Shown one piece after another: positions 37,194 to 46,527 of a DNA stretch of 64,000 bases. The DNA is from Myxococcales bacterium (GTDB taxonomy: Bacteria; Myxococcota_A; Polyangia; Fen-1088). The notes beneath the pieces are model-generated. The model was not told the origin of the DNA. It saw nothing but the letters and a program-made list of their open reading frames with translations, and made no database searches. Position 1 is the first letter of the stretch; each line of letters begins with the position of its first letter. Made by a program: the position numbers and the translations under genes. Location: contig JAGTJU010000001.1 in the NCBI GenBank assembly GCA_022184915.1, positions 186,001 to 250,000 on the forward strand, written 5' to 3'.

Positions 37194-37575
37194 ATGAGGG
37201 GGCGCCAGCCAGCGGATAGACCTGCTGGCTGGGCCCTACTATACGCACGCCCTCGGCTAGGTCGATTAGGTCGCGCCAGCCGTCCACAAGCCCGGCAGCG
37301 AGGCGGAGGATGCGATTTATTGACCCGGTTTCGCCTCATTCCGTACAGGAAGAGGCATGTGTACAGTCCGCGTCTTGTTCTGCGCCACGATCACCGGCGC
37401 CGGTTCGTGTGCCCCTGGCGACAAGGACCTCGTTGCCGCGTCCCCTCCTTTGCAAGGGGATTCGGCAGGCGCGAAGTCGATACACGGGGCGGACGGCGCG
37501 GGCATAATTGGGTCGGCGTCGTCATGGCTGTTGCGCCCGTAGGTGTTGCCGGAGCCTCTTTCAGAGTCCAAGAAA

Positions 37576-38055
37576 ATGTTTGCTGCGATTGTGTGGATTC
37601 ACGCCTTTGTTCTGCCCGACTTTTCAAACCACGAGGGGGAAGTGGCGGCGGGAGTGACCGTCTCCGGCGAGCCCTGAGAGCGAGCCGCAGAGGAGCACGG
37701 CGATTCCGCCCGGCGCCTGATGTTGGGCCTCGAGCTCGGGTTCCTGGGTCAAAAGGGCATACTCCTACCCTATTGGGTCATGGTAGGCGCGCAAGGCTCG
37801 TCCACTCTCGAGCGGACTCGGGTCTACGGCGAAATGGGGGTGTATGTCATTGGCCTAGGTTTCCAGGGAACGGCCGACGAAGTGCGCCCGCACATGTTCA
37901 TCGGTGTGCCCATTCCGCTTTGGCACGCGTCGAGTAGAAAGAGCATCCAGCTTCTCTACGCTACGCCGTTCGTGCGCGTTCCCATACTGGGTGGGCCCGC
38001 CGAGTTCGGCGTCGCCTTGAAATGCGTATTGCCGTGGGTTTGGCAGTTCGATTGA
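37576..38055 (+). pseudogene. Beta-barrel-like protein with in-frame stop, copy 2
   Basis: Same as 27156-27635, including the in-frame TGA, so the mutation predates the duplication. From ATG 37720 a 111-residue product is still possible. Confidence 0.4.
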
Positions 38056-38550
38056 TGCCGCGCCAAGGCAACCTTACCGGCCGGCGGAACCGGCACGGAG
38101 GGCAGGGCGTTCAGCCCCTCATCGTTCGCCTACAGCGCACTGGGCGCATTCGCGGACGAATCACGCAACGCGTCGTGTTCGGGTTGGTCGTGAGCGTTTG
38201 CAGCCGCTCTGCGGAAATCCGGCCTGCAAGCGGACCGAGCCGGGCGTCAGCGAGCTGACCCGCGACGAGCCCTCTACATCGACGTGGACGCGGAGCGTAC
38301 GAGCGGCACGAGCGCGACCGACGACGAACTCGGGCACGCCGTCGCGAAGGCGGCGGACATCCTCGCGGGGTTCGAGGAGCGCGTGCCGTCAGCCTCGATC
38401 GGCGTGGGCCACCGCGGCAACGGTGCGAGCGCGAGTGGACGTGATGCTTGTTCGTCTTATGCCCGTCCCTATTCGGCGGCTATTTCGTCACTGAGAGCTG
38501 GCCTCGAGAAAAAGTCAGGAGTCGGGTTTGCGTTGCCAGCCATCAAACTC

Positions 38551-38575
38551 TATAGTTGTACAAGAACATTGTACA
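38551..38575 (+). promoter_or_regulatory. -10 element and operator of vapBC module 3
   Basis: TATAGT at 38551-38556 resembles a -10 box. TGTACAA, 5 bases, TTGTACA at 38557-38575 is a perfect inverted repeat 17 bases before the antitoxin ATG, a probable autoregulatory operator. Confidence 0.6.
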
Positions 38576-38591
38576 GATGAGGTCGGCCGCT

Positions 38592-38822
38592 ATGCAGACG
38601 ATAAACATCAGCGAATTCAGAGCCAACCTGTTGAAATATCTTGAAAAGGCTAATGCCGGCGAGCCCATCTCCGTTACCTCCAACGGGCGGCTCCTGGCCA
38701 CTATCACCCCTCCTGTAAACCAAAGAGACCAAGCCAAGCAGAAACTTGTGGTTCTCGCAGCAACCGCCAAATTGAAAGACGTTGTCTCGCCCACCGGCAG
38801 TGACTGGGATGCCTCGGCATGA
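38592..38822 (+). CDS. vapB: Phd/YefM-type antitoxin, module 3
   Basis: 76 residues from ATG 38592: MQTINISEFRANLLKYLEKA and PISVTSNGRLLATI define the Phd/YefM DNA-binding fold. A shorter product than usual at the C-terminus. It overlaps the toxin gene by four bases. Its AT-richer codon use differs from the neighbourhood and suggests transfer. Confidence 0.85.
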   Translation: MQTINISEFRANLLKYLEKANAGEPISVTSNGRLLATITPPVNQRDQAKQKLVVLAATAKLKDVVSPTGSDWDASA

Positions 38823-39214
38823 TTCTGATGGATACCTGCGCAATACTCTGGGATGCGTTAGGAGACAGTCAGCTGACAGCCAAAGCTTCGCAAGCTATCC
38901 AAGAAGCCGACGATCGTAATGCACTGATAATCAGCGACATATCGATCTGGGAGATCGCAATGTTGGTCAAAAAAGGGCGAGTCGAGTTGCAGACCACCGC
39001 CGCAGATTTTGTAAATCTATTCCTGCAGTCTAGAAACGTGTCTGTAGTTCAGATAACACCTGACGTTGCCGATCTGTCAGTCAATTTTGGACCAGAAATC
39101 AGTGGTGATCCCGCGGACCGAATCATTGCGGCGACATCGATCATCCACAACGCCCGCCTTGTTACGGCTGACAAAAATCTGATAGGGAGCGGGTTGCTGG
39201 AGACTTTATGGTGA
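38819..39214 (+). CDS. vapC: VapC-type PIN toxin, module 3
   Basis: 131-residue PIN ribonuclease with LMDTCAILWDAL (Asp), ISIWEIAML (Glu), DPADRIIAATS (Asp) and LVTADKNLI (Asp). The WEI motif and DPADR block are typical of this VapC subgroup, also seen in module 4. Confidence 0.88.
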   Translation: MILMDTCAILWDALGDSQLTAKASQAIQEADDRNALIISDISIWEIAMLVKKGRVELQTTAADFVNLFLQSRNVSVVQITPDVADLSVNFGPEISGDPADRIIAATSIIHNARLVTADKNLIGSGLLETLW

Positions 39215-39342
39215 GCATGACGAGGCGTGCGCAAAGTCATTCCTCCGATGCTGCAGATTGAGGCGATTCGCGCTGGCAGGCTTTTGCCCTTTGCGACGCG
39301 TGCGCGGCAGCCCTTAGGGCTGTGACAACATTAGCAAGCCCG

Positions 39343-39360
39343 CAATGCTGTTCACTTAAG
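39343..39360. repeat. Solo IS4-like end
   Basis: CAATGCTGTTCACTTAAG is the exact reverse complement of 9080-9097. No transposase lies beside it, so only an element end remains. Confidence 0.5.
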
Positions 39361-39482
39361 CACCGCCCCTTTGGATGGTGCGACCCAAGGGACTTGCACT
39401 CCCTTGGACATTGCCTGTCTTGTTGTGAGGCGTACGCGAACATTCGAAGGGCAGCGATGTCATCGTCCATCCGCGCACGAAC

Positions 39483-40068
39483 TAACAATGGTCGGCCGCG
39501 TCGATCGAGCAGCTGATTCGCCTCGCCCGACGCGACTTCTCGCGGCACGGCTACGTCGACAGGTCGGTCGAACGAATCGCAGCAGAGGCGAACCTGACCA
39601 AAGGCGCGGCGTACTACCACTTCGGTAGCAAAGAGGGTCTCTTTGAGGCTGTTCTTCGCGGAGTACAACGAGATCTCGTGCGCCGACCAGAGCGTAGCTC
39701 CCTTGGACGCGGTGCGAGCGGGCTGCGAGGTGTTCCTCGAGCTGGCCACCGACGATGAGCTGCGACGGATCGTGTTGACCGACGGCCCGAGCGTACTTGG
39801 CTGGTCGAAGTGGCGTGCCATCGATGCCGAGTACGGCCTCGGTTCCTTGAAGCAGGGCCTCCTCGCATGTCGAGAGAATGGGGCGATCAACGCGGACGAC
39901 GTGGATCTCGATGTGCTCGCGCACTGGCTCTCCGGCGCGTTGAACGAGGCGGTGTTCGTCATCGCCGACTCATCCAATCGATCACGGGCACTCGACGAGT
40001 CCAAGCGTGTGCTCTCGGTCCTCTGGTCAGGTCTTGCGAGCGAGCAGAGACCGCACCCACCGCCTTGA
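39483..40068 (+). pseudogene. TetR-family regulator, frameshifted
   Basis: The first part, about 39495-39685, encodes a TetR helix-turn-helix: IEQLIRLARRDFSRHGY, VERIAAEANLTKGAAYYHFG and SKEGLFEAVLRGVQRDL. The ligand-binding domain then continues in another frame (DQSVAPLDAVRAGCEVFLEL to LWSGLA). One base is missing or extra near 39688. No start codon precedes the first part: TAA at 39482 closes the frame, so the N-terminus is also lost. Confidence 0.75.
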
Positions 40069-40506
40069 CGGTCGGTCGAGTCAGGGCCACGTTCGCGAGG
40101 CGATAGAGGTGGCAGATCCGCCGCGTCGTTCTGGGGCGTGCCCCGTGAGGGCCATCTGGTACTTCTTCGCAGGTCTCGGGGCCGATCGAACTTTCCATAG
40201 TCGACGGCTGAGGGGCGGGGATCGGGTGCCGCTCCCCGGAATGGTGAGAAGAAACGTCATTGAGGCGCGAACTGCGCGAAGAAGCGCGGCTTTTCGTGTT
40301 GCACGAAATTCGGGGTCGGCAGGGCATACTGAGGGCTCAGCCAAGGCACACTGACGGTACGCCTAAGCATTTTGGTGCGGGCGGCCACGTGGCACCAGGG
40401 CCGGATATGGGCTCAATTTTCTTTAACGTTTCGCGGCCCGGTGTTCCACCAACACTCGTCTGCCCGCACGACGGCAGGCGATTGGTCACGAAAGGGCTTA
40501 CGGAAC
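40069..40506. other. No recognised gene; leader of the repeat lipoprotein
   Basis: Short broken frames only. The promoter of the lipoprotein gene should lie in its 3' part. Confidence 0.3.
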
Positions 40507-41968
40507 ATGAACGCGAAGTTAAGAGACGGGACCTCATGGTTGAGGATCGGGTTGGGGGCCGCGCTGCTCCTCGGCGCAGGGGTTCTGGGCTGCGGCACGG
40601 ATGGAAGCGGAATTTCTGGCGATGCAGGCAACGGATCTGGAGGTTCTGCCGGTGGAGACGTGGACTTGCCCGGGACCGGTGGGCTCAACGACGACTTCGA
40701 CGCGGGCGCTGGCGGTGCTCCGGTAGACGCCCCAGTCAGCACCGGTGGTGCAGGGGGGCAGCTAGGCGAAGGGGGAGAGGGTGGTTTGGCCGGCAGCGGT
40801 GGTGATTCGGGGGCGGGCGGCGTGGGCGGCGACACCGGCAGCGGCGGCACGCCCGGCACGGGTGGCGCGCTCGGCACGGGAGGCACGCCGGGAATGGGTG
40901 GTACACCGGGCATGGGTGGCACGCCGGGCATGGGTGGTACACCGGGCATGGGTGGCACGCCGGGCACGGGCGGTACACCGGGCGCGGGTGGCACACCGGG
41001 CATGGGTGGCACGCCGGGCACGGGCGGTACACCGGGCATGGGTGGTACACCGGGCATGGGTGGCACGCCGGGCACGGGCGGTACGCCGGGCGCGGGTGGC
41101 ACCGCAGGCGCTGGAGGAAGCGGTGGGCAAACCCCTCCGCCCTGCGGGGGCCTCGACCAGGCCTGCTGCAACGAGGACCTCTGCACGGCCGAGGGTTCGT
41201 TCTGCAGTGCTGAAGACACTTGCGAAGCGTGTGGCGGGCCTGGCCAGCCTTGCTGCGACGACAAGACGTGCGGCGCGGGTGCTGCTTGCGTCGGTGGTGG
41301 CCGTGGCATTTGCCAAGCCTGCGGCGGCCCTGGACAGGTTTGCTGCCCTGGCAACAGCTGCCCCAATGGTGGCTGTTGCTCGAACAACAGCTGCGTAGCG
41401 GCGAATGCCACCTGCCCGGCCACGGGCGGCACGTGCTCCAACGGAAGCTGCGGCTCCTGCGGCGGGCAGGGCCAGGCCTGCTGCGCCGGACGCAGCTGCA
41501 CGGCTTCGGGCCTGAGCTGCACAGGCGAGGGTACGATGGCGATGTGTTCGCCTTGCGGTGGCGCGGGTCAGGCTTGCTGCAACGGAAGCCAGTGCACGGC
41601 GGAGGGCACCGCCTGTCGGAGCGGCGGAAGCGGCGCTTCGAGCTGCGTGGCCTGTGGCGGTATGGGTCAACCCTGCTGCGGAGGAGCTTTCGCCTCGGGG
41701 TGCGGGGGAAAACGCCGTCTGCAGCGGCTTCGGCCAGAACGCTCAATGCGTGGCTTGTGGTGGCCAGGGCCAGCCTTGCTGCGCAGGAGACGTCCGGTGT
41801 GGTGGTACTCTGAGTTGCAGTGGAGTGGGCCTTGCAGCGACCTGTGAAGCCTGCGGAGGCATCGGCCAGCCTTGTTGCGCCTTCGGGCGATGCACAGCCA
41901 CCGGCAGCTCTTGCGTGGGCCTGGGGACCCAGGCTGGAGGCACCTGTCAGGCCACCGGCGCGCCCTGA
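40507..41968 (+). pseudogene. Gly/Thr/Pro-repeat, Cys-rich lipoprotein with frameshift
   Basis: ATG 40507 starts a lipoprotein signal ending GVLGC. Residues ~20-110 are Gly/Ala/Asp-rich, followed by a run of GGTPGMG or GGTPGTG repeats. The rest consists of repeated cysteine modules of the form CGGxGQxCC...C....C, about seven times. Sense moves to another frame in GGGGGAAAA (41703-41711). One base fewer restores CGGNAVCSGFG and two more modules ending CQATGAP at 41968. The intact protein would be a surface or periplasmic disulfide-rich protein. The homopolymer shift may be real or a sequence error. Confidence 0.75.
40855..41102 (+). repeat. Tandem 15-bp coding repeat
   Basis: About sixteen units of GGCACGCCGGGCATGGGTG-like sequence (GGxACxCCGGGCxxGG) encode GGTP(G)(M/T/A)G. 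Units differ mainly at the Met/Thr/Ala codon. Confidence 0.9.
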
Positions 41969-42251
41969 AGAGAGGCAAGGGGGAGACCCCGCGAGGTCGA
42001 GCACGGAGATCTCACCGTCTTTGTCTTCGCACAGACGGTGAGGCTCTGCACCCTCGAGGGCATAGGTGACCGTTTCGTCCTTCACCACGAAGGAGCGGAT
42101 CTCGTTGCGCATGTCCCCCCATAGAAGTGGCGACCGCTGGTGAGGCTTTGGGACTTGAGCCACCGGCCACCTGCCCGAACCGCGTCTGGCTCTGAGCAGG
42201 TTTCGTGAAGCCGACGCTGGTGCGCTGCGTTGTTCTAAGGGATTGCGCCGC
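41969..42251. other. No clear gene
   Basis: Between the repeat lipoprotein and vapBC module 4. On the minus strand a stretch from 42112 (MRNEIRSFVVKDETVTYAL) is unusually low in Arg and may be a remnant, but no family is recognised. Confidence 0.25.
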
Positions 42252-42280
42252 TTGACATGGTCATGAACTTGGTCAAGTAT
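42252..42280 (+). promoter_or_regulatory. Promoter of vapBC module 4
   Basis: TTGACA, 17 bases, AAGTAT. CTTGAC (42251) and GTCAAG (42272) form an inverted repeat across it. The antitoxin ATG is seven bases after the -10 box, implying a leaderless mRNA. Confidence 0.5.
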
Positions 42281-42286
42281 GTGACT

Positions 42287-42529
42287 ATGGTGCGTGTAAA
42301 CGTGCATGAAGCGAAGGCCAACTTGTCGCGGTACCTCGAAGCTGCGGCGTCGGGTGAGACGGTTTTGATCTGCAATCGCAATGTTCCTGTGGCCGAACTT
42401 CGCGCCATCGCACCCCGCCGGGTTGAGCCACGACCGATAGGCCTTGCCCGCGGCACCTTCGACGTTGCCGAATCGTTCTTCGACCCGCTACCAGCTGACA
42501 TCGTCGATGCGTTCGAGGGAGCCGAGTGA
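42287..42529 (+). CDS. vapB: Phd/YefM-type antitoxin, module 4
   Basis: 80 residues from ATG 42287 (MVRVNVHEAKANLSRYLEAA, VLICNRNVPVAELR). A longer start at 42257 would lie inside the promoter. The C-terminal AESFFDPLPADIVDAFEG is the usual toxin-binding tail. Overlaps the toxin start by four bases. Confidence 0.85.
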   Translation: MVRVNVHEAKANLSRYLEAAASGETVLICNRNVPVAELRAIAPRRVEPRPIGLARGTFDVAESFFDPLPADIVDAFEGAE

Positions 42530-42912
42530 AGCTTCTTCTCGACACGTGCACGTTTCTTTGGATCATCACGGACGCACGGCAGCTGACTCATCGGGTGCGC
42601 GAGGCGTTCGCGGACCCCGACAACGAGGTTTTCCTGAGTGCGGTCTCGGCGTGGGAGATCACGGTCAAGCAAGACCTGGGCAAGTTGCCTCTACCTCGAG
42701 CGGCTGCTGCGTTTGTGCCTGAGGAGCGCGCGCGACACGCGATTGTGCCCCTGCCACTATCGGAGACGGAAGCCCTCGCCGTGTCGAAACTGCCACAACT
42801 GCACCGCGATCCCTTCGACCGCATGCTCATTTGCCAGGCCGTTATGGGAGGCCTTACCTTGGTTACGCCGGACCCTCTGGTAACCCAGTACCCAATAGCA
42901 ACGCTGTGGTGA
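42526..42912 (+). CDS. vapC: VapC-type PIN toxin, module 4
   Basis: 128-residue PIN ribonuclease with LLLDTCTFLWII (Asp), SAWEITVK (Glu), DPFDRMLICQA (Asp) and LVTPDPLV (Asp). Same subgroup as module 3 but clearly different in sequence, so not a recent duplicate. Confidence 0.88.
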   Translation: MKLLLDTCTFLWIITDARQLTHRVREAFADPDNEVFLSAVSAWEITVKQDLGKLPLPRAAAAFVPEERARHAIVPLPLSETEALAVSKLPQLHRDPFDRMLICQAVMGGLTLVTPDPLVTQYPIATLW

Positions 42913-43054
42913 GCACATCTTCGCTCGATATCACTTTGGGCCTCGGTGGGCACGCGGACGTGGCGTCAATGCCACCCGATTATGCCCAACCGAGCTGCGT
43001 GTCGAGTGACCCATCAGCGACACCGGGATGACGGCGGCCGAAAGGCGTGCGTGG

Positions 43055-44031
43055 GCTTCAGCCGAGCGTCTTCTTGAATGCGGCTGGGGTGAGGGCGTCG
43101 AGAGGGAGTCCGAAGACGTCGCGGTGGGTGCCGAGGCGCTCGAAGGCCCAGGCGAGATAGGCCTGGGCCGCGACCCCCTGGGCGCGGCAGGTGGCGATGA
43201 TGCCGAGGAGGACGCAGGCTCGGTGAGCGCCCTCCGTGCTGCCGGCGAAGAGCATGTTGAGTCGCAGCTTGGCGACGTTCTGGAACTCGCGCTCGGTGGG
43301 CGAGTTGTCGATCGGAACGAGCGGGTCGTCCACGAAGCGGAAGAGCGCGTCGTGGTGGTTCTTGTAGTAGCGGATCGCCACGGCGAGTGGCTCGGACGGC
43401 AGGAGCGTCGGAGAAACGGCATCGAGCCAGCGCTTGAATTCTACAATGAGCGGACGGATGAAGGTTTTGCCGATGCTCGAGGAGCTGGTCGCCACGAAGG
43501 CCGAGCTTTCGGGCCCGTGCCTCCTCGCCATAAATCGCGCCCAAGAATGCGCCCCCTTCGACCGCGAGCACGGGCTGGGTTGCCTCGGCGTCTCGGAACT
43601 TCCGGCGTCCGTGAGCGTTGCATCTCGCCTCCAGCACGCGCCCCGAGGCGAATCCATCGTTGAAGCGATGCTCGGCATCTGCGGTGAGGGTTCCAGTGAA
43701 AGGCGCGAGCTTCTTGGCGACGGTCTCACCGCTCTTGTCAGCCTCGTCCTGGAAGACGGCGACTTGGTCGTTGCGATAGAGCTCGATGTAGCCGTTGTGG
43801 GCGGCGGGAAGCTTGGGAATGAGTACCTTCAATCCTGTGCCGTCCGTCGCCATCCATCTACTGCCGAGCGACCTGGGGCTTTTCGCCGTCGAGGGGCGGA
43901 AGCTGGAAGCTTCCGTCGACCGGATCGAGTCCGAGACCCCTGACGGCGCCGGCGAGCGCATCGAAGGACCCACGCATGTCGAGCGGCGCGACCGCGACGA
44001 ACACGCGCACGGTCGCGGGGAAACTCAGCAC
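43055..44031 (-). pseudogene. tnpB-tnpC deletion fusion in IS66 copy B
   Basis: The minus strand starts as TnpB, jumps after the GLDSIRST region to sequence near the end of TnpB, and then joins at SRWMATDGTGLKV of TnpC. Within TnpC a small frame change near LEHRQ moves the C-terminal part (RYYKNHHDALFRF, IDNSPTEREFQNVAKL) to another frame. No functional transposase. Confidence 0.8.
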
Positions 44032-44384
44032 GAGCGCAGTACCTCGATCACCTGGCGCAGCATCACCATCGATGCATCGTCGCCGAACTCAACCCGCCCC
44101 GCGGCGAGCTTGACCACGTAACGAGCAGTCCCAACGGTGCCGCGAGGTGGAGCGGGAACAAGCTCCACCAACGCCGGCCGGGGCACCTTCCCCTTGCCCC
44201 GCCGCTGTCCCCGACTTTGTGGCGTCCGCCGCTCCAGCGCCATCACCCAGGCCCGCAGCGAGCGCCCATCGATCCCACGGGCCCGCGCCCAGTCACCGAT
44301 GCTCACCCGCGACAGCTTCGCGGCCGCCAGATACTCCTGTGCCTCATCTTCGTTCCGAATCTTCCGTCCTGCTGCCAAGTGCAA
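44025..44384 (-). CDS. tnpA: IS66 TnpA-like protein, copy B
   Basis: 119 residues, almost identical to the product at 27952-28311 (one change, Ala to Val, near the C-terminus). Intact, although the rest of this IS66 is broken. Confidence 0.75.
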   Translation of the reverse strand: MHLAAGRKIRNEDEAQEYLAAAKLSRVSIGDWARARGIDGRSLRAWVMALERRTPQSRGQRRGKGKVPRPALVELVPAPPRGTVGTARYVVKLAAGRVEFGDDASMVMLRQVIEVLRSC

Positions 44385-44452
44385 CCTCCAAGCCGTGCAG
44401 GAGCCTGCCGGACCGGGCCACCGCCGTCATCCCGCCGTCGCTGATGGGTCAC

Positions 44453-45601
44453 GTTGTGGCGCAATTGCACTTGGCCGTCTTTCCACAAGTGCACGCGCAC
44501 GGTCTTTCCCGCAAGCTTGCTCGTTTCTGTCGTTGGTTCGACCAGATATGAGTTTCTCTGAAACTGCACCACCAGACTCTGCGACAGCTTTCGGTCCTCT
44601 TGCCACGTGAAGATGAGATTCAAGTCCTCGCCCTCAAGCAAGGGACGGTGGGCATTATGAAGACTGCGAGGAGCACGCTCGAAGCGGTTGTTGTAGGCGT
44701 CCATAAAGGCAGGGACGAAGGCATTCGCATCTTCCGCATTGCTGATACCATGAAGCCGCAGCTCCTTGATCAAACGGTCTTGCAGCGTCTTGTTCATGCG
44801 CTCTACACGACCTTTGGCCTGCGCTGTGTTCGCACAAATGATGTCTATGTTTAGTTCTCCCAATGCGCGACCATACTGCGTGACACCCTTTGCCGCACCG
44901 GTTGAACCTTCCTGGTTTACTCGGAAGATGCTGTGTTTGTCGCTATAGAAGGCCGCTGGCTTTCCATGCTTCCGTACGTAGCTTGCAGTCGCATCGAAGT
45001 AGTCGAAGGCCGATTCCACTTCCACAAAGCGCAGCTCCATCAGCCTTCCCGTGGCATCGTCGATGAACACCAACAGGGTGCATCTTTGTCCGCGGCCCTC
45101 GAACCATTCGTGATCGCTCCCATCTATCTGAACCAGCTCACCAAGACAGTCCCGCCGTCTTCGCGGCTGGTGGATGCGCGGCCCTCGTTGCGCCCGCGGC
45201 GTCCAGATCTCGGCGCCGATCATCCACTTGCGCAACGTCTCCCGGGATACACGAACGCCATGTAGCTCAGTAAGTTTCTCGTGAGCCAACGTCGGCCCGA
45301 AGTCCCTGTAGCGCTCACTGATGAGACCTACGGCGTACTCTTGCACCACCTCCGGCAACTGACGGTTGCTGGGGCGTCCGCGCTTTCGCGACACGAGAGC
45401 CCGAGGCCCTTGACGCCTCATGGACTGGCACAATCGGCGCACCTGGCGCTGACTAAGACTCAGAACCATGGCGGCTTCTGCTTGCGTCAGCCGCTTTTCC
45501 AACACTCGCTGGACGACCTGCATTCGGTCCATTTCCAGCGCGCTCATCGTGACAAGATCCCTGGCCATTGCGGCCCGAGGCTGCCAGGCAGCGGCGCCCA
45601 A
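44453..45601 (-). pseudogene. ISNCY transposase lacking its C-terminus
   Basis: The N-terminal ~382 residues match the intact transposase, including all three catalytic acids, with two or three substitutions. The IS66 end at 44452 replaces the C-terminal ~130 residues. A fused product is possible but probably inactive. Confidence 0.8.
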
Positions 45602-45653
45602 AAGAGGACATTTCTAAGTTGCACAAAGCGGACATTTTCACTTTGCGTCTACA
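44453..45653 (-). mobile_element. ISNCY element, truncated by IS66 copy B
   Basis: Corresponds to 33728-34928 of the intact copy: the right end (TCTACA at 45653) and the 5' part of the transposase gene. The rest is missing at the IS66 boundary. It is followed after two bases by the left end of another ISNCY copy. Confidence 0.85.
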
Positions 45654-45655
45654 AA

Positions 45656-46099
45656 TGTCAACGCAAAGTAGAAATGTCCGCTTTTCTGCAAGTTAGAAAT
45701 GTCCTCCATGCGGCGCGTCAGGGGGTATTAGCGGAGGCGGGGTTTTGGCCACTTGTCCATAGATGCACGGCGGGCACGGCCCATGCCCAGGGCGGGTGGC
45801 GACGTGCAGCTGTGGGCAAGTGCAGGGCCAAAAGCATGCCGCAGCGGCTGGTGAGCTACTCCCGCCGCTACGGCTACGCGGCGCCGTTGGTGCCTCGGTC
45901 CAGGCAGTTTTGCGACGCCTCGCGGGCTGCGGCTCTGCGGGCGCGTGCGGCTTCGGTGTAGCGACGCTGCTTGGCTTTTTGTTCCCGGTCAAACTCTTGC
46001 AAATAGCTGGCGAAGGCTTCCGCTGCGCCAGGGTTAATGCCCGTGGGCGTTGGTCCCGCTGATTCAGCCTCCGCGCGTTGGGCACGCAATCGTTCCTTT
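45656..46099 (-). mobile_element. ISNCY element, left end and 3' part
   Basis: Corresponds to 33123-33566 of the intact copy. It begins TGTCAACGCAAAG two bases after the right end of the preceding copy and is cut by the intact IS66 at 46100. A 71-codon C-terminal transposase fragment lies at 45874-46089. Confidence 0.85.
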
Positions 46100-46167
46100 G
46101 TGACCCATCAGCGACGGCGGGATGACGGCGGTGGCCCGGTCCGGCAGGCTCCTGCACGGCTTGGAGG

Positions 46168-46527
46168 TTGCACTTGGCAGCAGGACGGAAGATTCGGAAC
46201 GAAGATGAGGCACAGGAGTATCTGGCGGCCGCGAAGCTGTCGCGGGTGAGCATCGGTGACTGGGCGCGGGCCCGTGGGATCGATGGGCGCTCGCTGCACG
46301 CCTGGGTGATGGCGCTGGAGCGGCGGACGCCGCAAAGTCGGGGACAGCGACGGGTGAAAGGGAAGATGGTCCGGCCGGCCTTGGTGGAGCTTGTTCCCGC
46401 TCCACCTCGCGGCACTGTTGGAACTGCTCGTTACGTGGTCAAGCTCGCCGCGGGGCGGGTTGAGTTCGGCGACGATGCATCGATGGTGCTGCTGCGCCAG
46501 GTGATCGAGGTACTGCGCTCGTGCTGA
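46168..46527 (+). CDS. tnpA: IS66 TnpA-like protein, copy C
   Basis: 119 residues, with substitutions relative to copies A and B (for example VKGKMVRP). Overlaps tnpB. Confidence 0.8.
   Translation: MHLAAGRKIRNEDEAQEYLAAAKLSRVSIGDWARARGIDGRSLHAWVMALERRTPQSRGQRRVKGKMVRPALVELVPAPPRGTVGTARYVVKLAAGRVEFGDDASMVLLRQVIEVLRSC

Larger units (their letters stand above)
36277..37240 (+). mobile_element. Group II intron, internally deleted
   Basis: The 5' end GTGCGCC follows exon AACTTCCT. About 480 bases of structured, A-rich non-coding RNA precede the intron protein. The 3' end carries domain V (37158-37193) and a domain VI hairpin and stops near GGGCCCTACT. The uninterrupted counterpart at 12650 (AACTTCCTATACGC) supports the boundaries. 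Most of the protein is deleted, but both RNA ends remain, so it might splice or move in trans. Confidence 0.75.
37119..38303 (+). repeat. 1,185-bp direct repeat, copy 2
   Basis: Second copy of 26699-27883. Its right side continues without a break into DNA (38304-38550) that has no counterpart after copy 1, where IS66 begins. This copy is therefore likely the original context. Confidence 0.9.
43006..44452 (-). mobile_element. IS66-family element B, internally deleted
   Basis: 1,447 bp with both ends intact (GTGACCCATCAGCGACACCG at the left, complementary end at 44452). A deletion of about 0.9 kb joins tnpB to the middle of tnpC. Flanks CGTGTCGA and GTTGTGGC do not match, and the right flank is an ISNCY transposase gene, which this copy truncates. 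Confidence 0.85.

Noticed and set aside
40855-41102. Possible CRISPR array
   Set aside because: The 15-bp units are contiguous, have no spacers and encode GGTPG repeats.
40413-42307. Very long minus-strand frames, Pro- or Ala-rich
   Set aside because: They are complements of the tandem Gly-Thr-Pro and Cys-module repeats; the plus-strand reading has a signal peptide and regular cysteine spacing.
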